The notes beneath the pieces were generated by a model. That model did not search any database and had not been told where the DNA came from. It worked only from the letters and a program-made list of their open reading frames with translations. Positions 8,744 through 16,729 of a DNA stretch of 34,849 nucleotides are shown piece by piece (within the stretch, counting starts at the first letter, position 1; every line of letters starts with the position of its first letter). This DNA is from Flavobacteriales bacterium (GTDB lineage Bacteria; Bacteroidota; Bacteroidia; JANQJC01): contig JANQJC010000142.1 in NCBI GenBank assembly GCA_028281825.1, positions 1-34,849 on the forward strand. The letters are read 5' to 3'. The position numbers and the translations under genes are program-made.

Positions 8744-8920
8744 ATGGCTAAAAAAAAGCCATTTGTATTAAGGCTTGATCCTGAAATGCTCAAAGCTGTT
8801 GAAAAATGGGCTGCTGATGAATTCAGGAGCACCAACGGGCAGTTGGAATATGTAATCAATGAAGCGCTGAAAAAAGCGGGTAGAAAAAAGGCGGGCAAAG
8901 ATTCTTCTACTGAAAAATAA
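8744..8920 (+). CDS. Small ribbon-helix-helix (Arc-like) DNA-binding protein
   Basis: A 58-residue basic protein. Residues 5-11 (KPFVLRL) form the expected beta strand, and DPEMLKAVEKWAADEF and NGQLEYVINEALKKAGR form the two helices of an Arc/MetJ-type ribbon-helix-helix fold. A lysine-rich tail follows. RHH proteins bind DNA as dimers through the paired strands. This one is placed 17 bases after the SPFH gene and is probably co-transcribed with it. It may regulate the pair or act as a nucleoid- or membrane-associated accessory. The ATG at 8744 is fixed by a perfect Shine-Dalgarno sequence. Its last 14 bases overlap the convergent secreted-protein gene (8907-8920). An antitoxin role is possible for the fold, but no toxin is visible, because the neighbour is an SPFH protein. 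Confidence 0.85.
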   Translation: MAKKKPFVLRLDPEMLKAVEKWAADEFRSTNGQLEYVINEALKKAGRKKAGKDSSTEK

Positions 8921-9776
8921 GCTTACCAGACTTTTTCACCACTCCTTCATCAAACAAGTGGTAAAAATAAAGCCCCGGAGCAATGCCCAAATCTGAAATG
9001 ATGAAAAAACTGCCACGGCCCAATTGACGATTGTCAACTATGCTACCTTTAGCATCAGTTATTATTAGTGATGCATTCTTAACCTCAAAACCCGTATTGA
9101 CTTGTATCTCTCCCTTACTGGGATTAGGATACAACTCTATTGATGCTGTTTCGCGCTCTTCAATAGCTGTTGTGTTGCAATCTGCCACACCCAAGCGCAA
9201 ATAAACCAATGTGTCGTTTTGATGAAAACAATAAAGCTCTTCAACCGGGTCAAAATTAGCGGCAGGTGTAAACAACCCCCTTTTGGAACCAATACCACCA
9301 ATCCATTCATATTGATATCCCTGGTCTGTCTCTATTATATATACAGGGCGCATCTCGGTTTCAACTTGGATAGAGTCATACCCCACTACTGTTACATTCA
9401 CTGTTCCATATCCATGGAGGTACACATCCTCAGATTGCAATCCCGCATATAAATTAAAGTTGTAAAGAATAACTTCATTGGTCATTCCAGCCATTACTGC
9501 TTTTACCACCCCGGCAGGTTCTTCCCTAAGTGCTGCATGATAGGTTGCTCCGCTCAGATTAAAAACCGCTTCATCAGAAGTCCATATCTTTTTATAGTCG
9601 ACATTATTGATGGTCGTATCACCATCCATGGCATACTTAACACTAGTGTTTTCAGCCCATAAAGCGGTTGTTGTAGGCAAGGAAAACAAAATAGGTGGCG
9701 GTGGTGGTTGCGCCACCAAGCTATTAGCCATCAAGCTAAATGCTGTGAAAAGTAAATATGTTGTGCTAGCCTTCAT
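8907..9776 (-). CDS. Secreted protein with T9SS type A sorting domain
   Basis: A 289-residue exported protein. The N-terminus is a Sec signal peptide (MKASTTYLLFTAFSLMANSLVAQ) followed by a proline run. Residues about 25-205 are a beta-rich domain that I cannot assign to a family. The C-terminal 75 residues are a type IX secretion sorting domain of type A: IELYPNPSKGEIQV, then LIITDAKGSIV and a final GLYFYHLF...KSGKLIFQ strand. Such proteins cross the outer membrane by T9SS and are cleaved and either released or attached to surface polysaccharide. A TATCTTTG -7 box lies at 9800-9793, so it may be transcribed separately from the glycosyltransferase 36 bases upstream. Its 3' end overlaps the RHH gene on the other strand by 14 bases. 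Confidence 0.88.
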   Translation of the reverse strand: MKASTTYLLFTAFSLMANSLVAQPPPPPILFSLPTTTALWAENTSVKYAMDGDTTINNVDYKKIWTSDEAVFNLSGATYHAALREEPAGVVKAVMAGMTNEVILYNFNLYAGLQSEDVYLHGYGTVNVTVVGYDSIQVETEMRPVYIIETDQGYQYEWIGGIGSKRGLFTPAANFDPVEELYCFHQNDTLVYLRLGVADCNTTAIEERETASIELYPNPSKGEIQVNTGFEVKNASLIITDAKGSIVDNRQLGRGSFFIISDLGIAPGLYFYHLFDEGVVKKSGKLIFQ

Positions 9777-9792
9777 GCAATTTCCAGTTAAT

Positions 9793-9800
9793 CAAAGATA
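9793..9800 (-). promoter_or_regulatory. Candidate -7 box for the T9SS cargo gene
   Basis: TATCTTTG on the minus strand (9800-9793) fits TAnnTTTG exactly and would start transcription near 9786, about ten bases before the ATG. No clear -33 TTTG is visible at the right spacing, so the call rests on one element. Confidence 0.35.
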
Positions 9801-9812
9801 CGCATTACTTCG

Positions 9813-10913
9813 TTAAAGAAATGCTTCCATCATATCGTCATATTTTTCTACCATCACCCCCCAATCATAATCTGCCACATAGCTGGATGTTCTGTATGCT
9901 CTCGTTTCATCAATGTTTAACAACAAGTGCCTTAGTTTATCTACCAATTCCTCATTGCCGTTATAAATCAACTTTTCCTTTTCACTTTTCGGTATGTGCT
10001 CGGGATAAGCCAGCCTATTGGGCAATAGCGGATAGCAATTGCAATACATAGCTTCTATCACACTACCCCCAAAAAAATCTTGTGATGAAGTTACCGGTAA
10101 AACATCCCCCTTCCACAGCCATTGGGCATACTCTTCAAAAGTCTCTGCATATCCAAAGTGAACAATCCTATCACTCAGTTTCTTTTTCGCTTCCTTAAAA
10201 ATAGCAGGCCTCTTTGGATAACTTTCCCCTAATACAGCCGCCTGAAAATCAACTCCTTCATCTTGTAACTGATACAAAACATCAAAAAAAGCTTCAGGGT
10301 TTTTATCATACTCCCACCTGTGATTCCAAATAATCAAAGGTGTGCTTTCAGCTCCTTTTATCTTCAATTCGTCAAACTTCTTTAAATCCATTCCTAAATA
10401 GAGCACCTCGCTTTTGTCAGCTATTTTTTCTACTGTTTTCAACTCTCTGTTGTCTGGAAACCCTTTAAGGAAATTAGGCATCTCACCTAAAAAGCTATCC
10501 ATGTGATACCGCGAATTAAAAAACACTTTATCAGCTGCCAATGCACTGCTGTAATTGATAAAAGCGTAGTGCCCATCCCTTTTCTTCTTCACATCCCTAT
10601 CCGTTGGCGACCAGGGGTAAGTCAGTTGGTTTTCATGGAAGTAAAGCACTGTTTTTATTCCTTGCGTTTCTGCTCTGGTTAAGGCCAGGAACGTCGTCAA
10701 ATCCAACATATCTGTGGCTAAAATCAAATCGGGTTTTAAACCCATCTCTTCATACTTTCCCGCTATGGATACCGCACCACCATGCATCCGCCATTTCCAG
10801 TAATGGCCCGTCATGCTGAGTATCTTTACCTCATGCCTGCTATGCATTTGGTAGCCTTTGGCCCATTTTGAATGTGAGCCTGTGAAGAATGGTTCTATCA
10901 GCAGTATTTTCAT
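9813..10913 (-). CDS. DUF3524 glycosyltransferase, tRNA-queuosine alpha-mannosyltransferase-like
   Basis: A 366-residue GT-B type glycosyltransferase. The N-terminal domain opens with MKILLIEPFFTGSHSKWAKGYQMHSRHEVKILSM-type sequence (residues 1-34) and carries HYWKWRMHGGAVSIA, the signature of the DUF3524 family that includes vertebrate GTDC1, reported as the enzyme that mannosylates queuosine in tRNA-Asp. The C-terminal half holds a GT4-like nucleotide-sugar region (IIWNHRWEYDKNPEAFFDVL and FFGGSVIEAMYCNCYPLLPN). There is no signal peptide, so it is cytosolic. Bacterial members are mostly uncharacterised and could act on tRNA or on another acceptor. The epoxyqueuosine reductase gene at 14593-15522 lies about 4 kb away, which fits but does not prove a queuosine role. 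The family assignment is firm and the substrate is inferred. Confidence 0.8.
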   Translation of the reverse strand: MKILLIEPFFTGSHSKWAKGYQMHSRHEVKILSMTGHYWKWRMHGGAVSIAGKYEEMGLKPDLILATDMLDLTTFLALTRAETQGIKTVLYFHENQLTYPWSPTDRDVKKKRDGHYAFINYSSALAADKVFFNSRYHMDSFLGEMPNFLKGFPDNRELKTVEKIADKSEVLYLGMDLKKFDELKIKGAESTPLIIWNHRWEYDKNPEAFFDVLYQLQDEGVDFQAAVLGESYPKRPAIFKEAKKKLSDRIVHFGYAETFEEYAQWLWKGDVLPVTSSQDFFGGSVIEAMYCNCYPLLPNRLAYPEHIPKSEKEKLIYNGNEELVDKLRHLLLNIDETRAYRTSSYVADYDWGVMVEKYDDMMEAFL

Positions 10914-11010
10914 AATTATTCTCCCTGCAAGAATAACAATTTATCGCGGCTATAAAGGCTTTACCCAAATGTTACCAACTCATTAAAGTTAGGTGAATAT
11001 TACCACCTGC

Positions 11011-11044
11011 TTGAAACATGTGCCGGGAGTTTTATACATTTTTG
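11011..11044 (+). promoter_or_regulatory. Candidate promoter for the polyphosphate gene cluster
   Basis: TTG at 11011-11013 is followed after 21 bases by TACATTTTTG at 11035-11044, a near match to the Bacteroidota -7 box. The ATG of the first gene is at 11062, giving a very short leader. The 10914-11061 gap holds nothing else I can name. Confidence 0.4.
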
Positions 11045-11061
11045 TCACTAAGAATTGAAGC

Positions 11062-11565
11062 ATGAAACAACTTCTGCTTGCTCGGCACGGAAAACCAAGT
11101 TGGGCCAAAAACTCCCTCGATGACTGGGACAGGCCTTTAAAAATTAATGGCCTTAAGGAGACCTATCGCATGGCTGAATGGCTCCAAAACCAAAAAGTAT
11201 CTGTCGACTTAATAATCACTAGCCCAGCTATCAGAGCAGTTCACACAGCACTAATATATGCCCAAACATTAAAATACCCATCTCACCGCATTGAAATAAA
11301 CGACTTGCTATACAATGGGGACAAAGGTAAGCTCATCAAGTTCCTCCAAAACTCAGATGTCAGGTACGACTCAATCCTATTAGTTGGCCATGACCCTGGC
11401 CTAACCAACCTTTACAATCACCTCACCAAAGAATCCATAGATAAGATACCATCCTCTGGTATCGCTGGTGTTAAGCTAAAAGTAAAGTCATTCGGAAACT
11501 TGAAAAAAAATTCATGTAAAAGCAATTTTTTGATGGGGCCTAAAAAATTGCCAAAGAAATCTTAA
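11062..11565 (+). CDS. SixA-like histidine phosphatase
   Basis: A 167-residue member of the histidine phosphatase superfamily. The catalytic RHG motif is at residues 8-10 (LLLARHGKPSW), where H9 would be the phospho-acceptor. The second catalytic histidine is in LLVGHDPGLTNLYNHL. The arginine of IITSPAIRAVHTA completes the phosphate pocket. The length and the ARHGKPSW start match SixA, which removes phosphate from phosphohistidine in E. coli. The protein could therefore act on a histidine-phosphorylated partner. PPK1, encoded 15 bases downstream, itself works through a phosphohistidine intermediate, which is an attractive but untested link. The C-terminal 25 residues are very basic (KNSCKSNFLMGPKKLPKKS), unlike E. 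coli SixA. Confidence 0.88.
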   Translation: MKQLLLARHGKPSWAKNSLDDWDRPLKINGLKETYRMAEWLQNQKVSVDLIITSPAIRAVHTALIYAQTLKYPSHRIEINDLLYNGDKGKLIKFLQNSDVRYDSILLVGHDPGLTNLYNHLTKESIDKIPSSGIAGVKLKVKSFGNLKKNSCKSNFLMGPKKLPKKS

Positions 11566-11580
11566 ATTTCACGCTTTCAC

Positions 11581-13695
11581 ATGTCAGAGAAAAAACCAGC
11601 CAAAACGGCTAATAATTTGAGCAATAAGAAAATTATAAATAGAGAGATAAGCTGGCTGTCTTTTAACGAAAGGGTGCTGCAAGAAGCGGAAGATCCTCGT
11701 GTGCCATTGGTACAACGCATGAGGTTTTTAGGTATTTTTTCTAATAACCTCGATGAGTTTTTTAGGGTACGGGTGGCAACTGTACAAAGGGTTATCAACT
11801 TTGGTAAAAGCGCGCGTGAAGTAATTGGAGGCAAACCAAAAAAAATTCTTAATCAAATACAGAAAACCTCTGTTGATCAACACAAAAGGTTCGACAACGC
11901 CTTTCGCAATATTCTTAAAGAACTTGAAAAAGAAAAAATCTTTGTTCTTCGTGAAGACAAACTAAATAAGTCCCAAGGCCTTTTTGTAACTGACTATTTT
12001 AGGAAAAACGTGCGCCCTGCCCTCGTCCCTATCATGGTAAACGGTCCTGAAGATTTTCCGTATTTGAGGGAAAAGTCAATCTACCTGGCTATAAAATTCA
12101 TTAGAAAAAAGGCCCATACAGAACCCAAATATGCCTTAATAGAAATCCCGTCTGATGTGGTCGGTCGATTTGTGGTGTTACCGCAAAGGGGGGAGCGCAA
12201 ATACATCATGATTTTAGACGATATGATTCGTTATTGCGCCAGGGAAATTTTTTCCATCTTCTCTTTTGATGATGTAAAAGCATACACTATTAAGATTACA
12301 CGTGATGCCGAGCTAGACATTGATAATGATGTGTCGCGAAGCCTGTTAGAGAAAATATCCAGAAGTATCAAGCAAAGAAAAAGGGCTGAACCGGTAAGAA
12401 TGGTTTATGATGCTACCATGCCACGAGACTTATTATTATTGGTAAAAAGCGCCCTTGATTTGGAAGAAAATGACAGCCTAATTGCTGGTGCGCGTTATCA
12501 TAATTTCAAAGATTTTATTGGCTTTCCAAATATTGGTGGCCCTCATTTGTTATACAAGCCAGCCCCACCTCTAGCCTTAAAAGAGTTTCATCCTCATGAA
12601 AGTATCCTGAAGGTAATCAAGCAACAGGATATTATGCTGCATTTCCCTTATCAATCTTTCAATTATGTAATTGACCTTTTAAGAGAAGCTGCAATCGACC
12701 CCAACGTTAAGTCTATTAAAATAACCTTATACCGCCTTGCCAAAAAATCGAAAATCATCAATGCGTTAATCAATGCAGCACGCAACAGGAAAGAAGTAAC
12801 TGCAGTAATGGAATTGCAGGCTCGCTTTGACGAAGAAGCCAATATCGGGTGGACAGACAAACTACAAGAAGCGGGAGTAAAAATCATTTTTGGTGTACCA
12901 GGCTTAAAAGTACACAGTAAGTTATGCCTTATTGAGCGTGAAGAAAATGGCAAAATAGTTCATTACGCTAATGTCTCCACCGGTAATTACAATGAATCTA
13001 CCAGTACCATATACTCTGATACCAGCCTGCTCACCGCTGACCCTCGAATAACATCCGATGTAAATCGCATGTTTACATTCTTTAAGAACAACTACAGAAC
13101 TTATACCTATAAACACCTGATTACTTCTCCGCTGCACATGCGCAGGCGGATGACCAAATTAATCGACAGCGAAATTAAAAATGCCAAAGCTGGCAAAAAG
13201 GCATACATTATACTTAAACTCAATAGTCTGGTAGACCCGGAAATGATTGAAAAGCTTTACAATGCAAGTAATGCAGGTGTCAGGATAAATCTCATCATTC
13301 GTGGTATCTGTAGCCTGGTTCCTGATATTGAAGGCCAAAGTGAGAACATTGAAGCCGTGAGTATTGTAGACAAGTACCTTGAACACTCACGCATATTGAT
13401 ATTCGGCAATGGGGGTGATGAACTATACTACATTAGCTCAGCCGACTGGATGACACGAAACCTTGACCATCGTGTGGAAGCTGCCTGCCCTATTTATGAT
13501 AAAGACATCCAGCAGCAACTGCGCACTATGATAGATATTCAACTAAGTGGAAACACTAAAGCTAGAATATTGGATGCCAAACAATCAAACAAATACAAAG
13601 TACCAATTGACAATAAGAGGGTGCGTTCTCAAGATGATTTTTACTTTTACCTTGAAAAACTTGGGAAGCAAAAAGGGAGTGTAGATGGAAATTAA
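11581..13695 (+). CDS. ppk1: Polyphosphate kinase 1
   Basis: A 704-residue PPK1, close to the 688 residues of the E. coli enzyme. It reversibly transfers the terminal phosphate of ATP to polyphosphate. The N-terminal domain starts with NREISWLSFNERVLQEA and contains FSNNLDEFFRVRVATVQ. The catalytic histidine that becomes phosphorylated is H445 in GLKVHSKLCLIER, and the second conserved histidine is H602 in YLEHSRILIFGNGG. The C-terminal domain has the expected ADWMTRNLDHRVEAACPIYD stretch. The gene sits between sixA-like and ppx. It overlaps ppx by 11 bases, which suggests coupled translation of the enzymes that make and degrade polyphosphate. No Shine-Dalgarno sequence precedes its ATG. Confidence 0.97.
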   Translation: MSEKKPAKTANNLSNKKIINREISWLSFNERVLQEAEDPRVPLVQRMRFLGIFSNNLDEFFRVRVATVQRVINFGKSAREVIGGKPKKILNQIQKTSVDQHKRFDNAFRNILKELEKEKIFVLREDKLNKSQGLFVTDYFRKNVRPALVPIMVNGPEDFPYLREKSIYLAIKFIRKKAHTEPKYALIEIPSDVVGRFVVLPQRGERKYIMILDDMIRYCAREIFSIFSFDDVKAYTIKITRDAELDIDNDVSRSLLEKISRSIKQRKRAEPVRMVYDATMPRDLLLLVKSALDLEENDSLIAGARYHNFKDFIGFPNIGGPHLLYKPAPPLALKEFHPHESILKVIKQQDIMLHFPYQSFNYVIDLLREAAIDPNVKSIKITLYRLAKKSKIINALINAARNRKEVTAVMELQARFDEEANIGWTDKLQEAGVKIIFGVPGLKVHSKLCLIEREENGKIVHYANVSTGNYNESTSTIYSDTSLLTADPRITSDVNRMFTFFKNNYRTYTYKHLITSPLHMRRRMTKLIDSEIKNAKAGKKAYIILKLNSLVDPEMIEKLYNASNAGVRINLIIRGICSLVPDIEGQSENIEAVSIVDKYLEHSRILIFGNGGDELYYISSADWMTRNLDHRVEAACPIYDKDIQQQLRTMIDIQLSGNTKARILDAKQSNKYKVPIDNKRVRSQDDFYFYLEKLGKQKGSVDGN

Positions 13696-14596
13696 AAGAT
13701 TTGCCGCAATTGATATAGGCTCCAATGCTATGAGGCTCCTCATAATGAATGTTTTTGAGGGCAAGGATGGTCCGGTTTTTAAAAAAGCTTCTCTCGTAAG
13801 GGTTCCTGTGAGATTGGGTCAAGAGGTGTTTACAGGTGATGAAATTCCAGAAGAAAAAATTGAAACCCTTACTACCGCCATCAAGTCTTATAAACTCTTG
13901 ATGGAAGCCTTTAACGTTATTAAACTGCGGGCATGCGCTACTTCAGCCATGCGTGAGGCATCCAATGGTAAAGATATTGTAAAGAGGATAAAAAAAGACA
14001 CCGGCATTAAAATCAAAATAATCAGTGGTAAAGAAGAAGCTGATATTATCTATGCCAACCATATCGAGCACTTGCTCGACCATAAAAACTCTTACCTATA
14101 TGTAGATGTAGGTGGTGGTAGTACCGAGATTACGCTTTTCGCGAAAAACGAACTGGTAGCTTCAAAATCTTTTCAAATAGGCACCGTTCGTCAACTGGAA
14201 AATGTGGTGGATGTAGAAGCCTGGCAAACCATGAAAAAGTGGGTAAAAGAGAATACCCAGAATCATCAACCAGTGTATTTAATCGGTTCTGGTGGTAACA
14301 TCAATCGGTTGATAAAAATGTCTCGCTCTACCAAGAAAAAAGGGACTCCCTCTATCTCTAAGGGTCAGATTTCAACCATTTATAAAAGTATTACTTCAGT
14401 ACCCTTAGAAGACCGCATTAGCGAATTTGATATGAACCCAGATAGGGCCGATGTAATCATCCCGGCTACTGAAATTTTCTTGTCCATACTTAAATGGGCC
14501 AAAAGTGAAAAAGTATACGTCCCTCAAATTGGCCTTGCAGATGGTATAGTTAGAGAGTTATATAGGGAATACACAGAAAAACAAGTTCCAGCCTAA
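13685..14596 (+). CDS. ppx: Exopolyphosphatase, Ppx/GppA family
   Basis: A 303-residue Ppx/GppA phosphatase of the short form lacking the C-terminal HD domain of the E. coli enzymes (about 500 residues). The ASKHA-fold phosphate loops are visible as [18 protein letters not shown] near the N-terminus and [14 protein letters not shown] in the middle. [13 protein letters not shown] and [12 protein letters not shown] are further family motifs, and GSGGNINRL marks the second lobe. It removes terminal phosphate from polyphosphate or pppGpp. The start overlaps ppk1 by 11 bases in another frame. The stop overlaps the convergent queG by four bases, so there is no room for a separate terminator between them. 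Confidence 0.95.
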   Translation: MEIKRFAAIDIGSNAMRLLIMNVFEGKDGPVFKKASLVRVPVRLGQEVFTGDEIPEEKIETLTTAIKSYKLLMEAFNVIKLRACATSAMREASNGKDIVKRIKKDTGIKIKIISGKEEADIIYANHIEHLLDHKNSYLYVDVGGGSTEITLFAKNELVASKSFQIGTVRQLENVVDVEAWQTMKKWVKENTQNHQPVYLIGSGGNINRLIKMSRSTKKKGTPSISKGQISTIYKSITSVPLEDRISEFDMNPDRADVIIPATEIFLSILKWAKSEKVYVPQIGLADGIVRELYREYTEKQVPA

Positions 14597-15522
14597 GACT
14601 TCAAAAAATCGATATTTCTTTTAATCCCGCTATACTTCGTGCGCTTCACAGCCGAATTCTTAAACAGTTTTTTAAAGACATCTTCAGTAATCTCTTCCCA
14701 ATCGGCTTTAGTCATTTCCAGCAAACCCTCTTTAGGTTCAAAAGCAGGCTCTTGGTGTGCTTTTGAAAACCTATTCCAGGGGCACACATCCTGGCACACA
14801 TCACACCCAAAAGCCCAACCATCCATTTGGCCACTAAACTCATTAGGTATTTGCTCTTTCAACTCAATGGTTAGGTAAGAAATACATTTTGAAGCATCTA
14901 TCCGGTAAGGCCCGAAAAACGCATCGGTTGGGCAAGCATCCAGGCACGCGGTGCAGGTACCGCAATAATCTTTTATTGGGCTATCAGGCTCCAACTCAAG
15001 GTCTAAAATCAACTCACCAATAAAGAAAAAAGAACCGTGCTTGGGATGTATTAAGTTGGTGTTTTTCCCTACCCAGCCCAATCCTGAACGTTTAGCCCAT
15101 ACTTTGTCCATCACAGGTGCCGAGTCCACAAAAGCTCGCCCTGAAACTTCACCAATGTTCTCCTCTATAAAATGTGCTAGCTCTTTCAGTTTATCCTTAA
15201 TCACATAATGATAATCATCCCCATAGGCATACTTGCTTATTTTAGGCGATGTTGGGTCTTTTTGTTCCTTCTCAGGAAAATAGTTGAGCAAAACCGAAAC
15301 GACTGATTTCGCGCCTGGCACCAGCTTGGTAGGGTCAAGACGTTTATCAAAGTGATTGGCCATCCAACCCATAGTGCCATGGTAGTTCTTGCTGAGCCAT
15401 TCCTCCAACTTAGGAGCTTCGTCCTCCAAAAACTCAGCCTTTGAAACGCCACAATACATAAAGCCTAGCCGTTGAGCTTCTTGCTTAATAAGTCTTGCAT
15501 TTTCAATTTTGGGTGATGGCAT
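14593..15522 (-). CDS. queG: Epoxyqueuosine reductase QueG
   Basis: The enzyme that reduces epoxyqueuosine to queuosine in tRNA, using cobalamin and two [4Fe-4S] clusters. The clusters are bound by [16 protein letters not shown] and [13 protein letters not shown]. Upstream lie the conserved cobalamin-binding parts ([31 protein letters not shown] and [13 protein letters not shown]). Two starts are possible. An ATG at 15522 gives 309 residues and matches the usual N-terminal length (about 20 residues before RLGF). A GTG at 15537 overlaps the ruvB TAG stop by one base and would add MLYLG. I prefer the ATG. It is co-directional with ruvB and is probably in its transcript. The HEAT-repeat tail of some QueG proteins is absent. 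Confidence 0.95.
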   Translation of the reverse strand: MPSPKIENARLIKQEAQRLGFMYCGVSKAEFLEDEAPKLEEWLSKNYHGTMGWMANHFDKRLDPTKLVPGAKSVVSVLLNYFPEKEQKDPTSPKISKYAYGDDYHYVIKDKLKELAHFIEENIGEVSGRAFVDSAPVMDKVWAKRSGLGWVGKNTNLIHPKHGSFFFIGELILDLELEPDSPIKDYCGTCTACLDACPTDAFFGPYRIDASKCISYLTIELKEQIPNEFSGQMDGWAFGCDVCQDVCPWNRFSKAHQEPAFEPKEGLLEMTKADWEEITEDVFKKLFKNSAVKRTKYSGIKRNIDFLKS

Positions 15523-15536
15523 GCCTAAATATAGCA

Positions 15537-16580
15537 CTATTCAGCATCCAAGCCATCTTCAAATAGAGTCCCCGCATTGCGGGTGAATACTTTACCCAGG
15601 TGCTTATAGGCCAATTCAGTTGCTTGCCTACCCCGTGGTGTGCGCATCAAGTAACCTTCCTGGATTAAGAATGGCTCATATACTTCCTCAATAGTGCCTG
15701 ACTCTTCACCTACTGCCGTTGCTATGGTAGTTATACCCACAGGCCCGCCTTTAAATTTCTCAATGATGGTCGCCAATATCTTATTATCCATTTCATCCAA
15801 ACCATGCTGGTCAACATTCAAAGCCCCCAGGGCAAAACGGGATATCTCCAAATCAATCGTTCCATTGCCTTTTATTTGAGCAAAATCACGCACCCGTCTC
15901 AATAACGCATTGGCAATACGGGGTGTTCCACGACTACGGCGGGCAATTTCATGAGCCGCCGTCTCTTCTATCTCCACCTCCAATATCGAGGACGACCTGT
16001 TCACAATCCCCTGCAAGGTCTTGGTATTGTAATACTCCAACCTTGAGTTAATCCCAAACCTCGCTCTTAAAGGCGAAGTCAACAATCCCGAGCGAGTAGT
16101 AGCCCCTACCAAAGTAAAAGGGTTAAGCTTGATTTGAACAGTTCTTGCATTGGGCCCTGTCTCAATCATAATGTCGATGCGATAATCCTCCATAGCTGAA
16201 TAAAGGTACTCTTCCACTATTGGACTAAGCCGGTGTATCTCGTCAATAAAAAGCACATCATTAGGTTCCAGGTTGGTCAGCAAACCTGCCAAGTCGCCTG
16301 GCTTATCCAATACGGGGCCGCTGGTAATTTTAATCCCCACATCAAGGTCATTAGCAATGATATGCGCCAACGTTGTCTTTCCCAATCCAGGAGGGCCGTG
16401 CAACAGTACATGGTCTAGTGCTTCTCCCCTTTTTAGGGCCGCTTGCACAAAAACCTTAAGGTTCTCCACCACCTTCTCCTGCCCATCAAAGTCATCAAAA
16501 TGCCCTGGGCGTAGAGCTTTCTCAAGCTCTTTATCAATGGAAAATTGGTTTTCCTTGTCTGGGTCTAAGTTGGGATTCAT
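15537..16580 (-). CDS. ruvB: Holliday junction branch migration helicase RuvB
   Basis: A 347-residue AAA+ ATPase with the full RuvB signature: Walker A in [15 protein letters not shown], Walker B in [24 protein letters not shown], sensor 1 in [21 protein letters not shown], and the C-terminal winged-helix domain ([40 protein letters not shown] region). It is the motor that drives Holliday junction migration with RuvA during recombinational repair. Neither ruvA nor ruvC is nearby, which is common in Bacteroidota. A TACCTTTG -7 box lies 21 bases before the ATG. queG follows immediately. Confidence 0.98.
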   Translation of the reverse strand: MNPNLDPDKENQFSIDKELEKALRPGHFDDFDGQEKVVENLKVFVQAALKRGEALDHVLLHGPPGLGKTTLAHIIANDLDVGIKITSGPVLDKPGDLAGLLTNLEPNDVLFIDEIHRLSPIVEEYLYSAMEDYRIDIMIETGPNARTVQIKLNPFTLVGATTRSGLLTSPLRARFGINSRLEYYNTKTLQGIVNRSSSILEVEIEETAAHEIARRSRGTPRIANALLRRVRDFAQIKGNGTIDLEISRFALGALNVDQHGLDEMDNKILATIIEKFKGGPVGITTIATAVGEESGTIEEVYEPFLIQEGYLMRTPRGRQATELAYKHLGKVFTRNAGTLFEDGLDAE

Positions 16581-16600
16581 TCCTTATTTAACGTGTCGTA

Positions 16601-16608
16601 CAAAGGTA
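16601..16608 (-). promoter_or_regulatory. Candidate -7 box for ruvB-queG
   Basis: TACCTTTG on the minus strand (16608-16601) fits TAnnTTTG exactly. Transcription would start about 14 bases before the ruvB ATG. A -33 element is not obvious. Confidence 0.4.
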
Positions 16609-16665
16609 ATATTTTCGTGTGCCTTTTTACACCAGCTATTTGTACATTGGTTTGTGTACTTTTCA

Positions 16666-16696
16666 TTGCTAAAAATGAGATTATTTTCCATATTTG
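16666..16696 (+). promoter_or_regulatory. Candidate promoter for the 7TM-AraC gene
   Basis: TTG at 16666-16668 and CATATTTG at 16689-16696 are 20 bases apart. The second is one mismatch from TAnnTTTG. The start site would fall near 16703, about 27 bases before the ATG at 16730. Confidence 0.4.
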
Positions 16697-16729
16697 CTTT
16701 TACCAGCCTATTACACTTTATCGTGAAGA

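Noticed and set aside
8744-8920. Toxin-antitoxin module built on the RHH protein
   Set aside because: The only co-transcribed gene encodes an SPFH membrane protein, and no toxin-like frame is present on either strand nearby.
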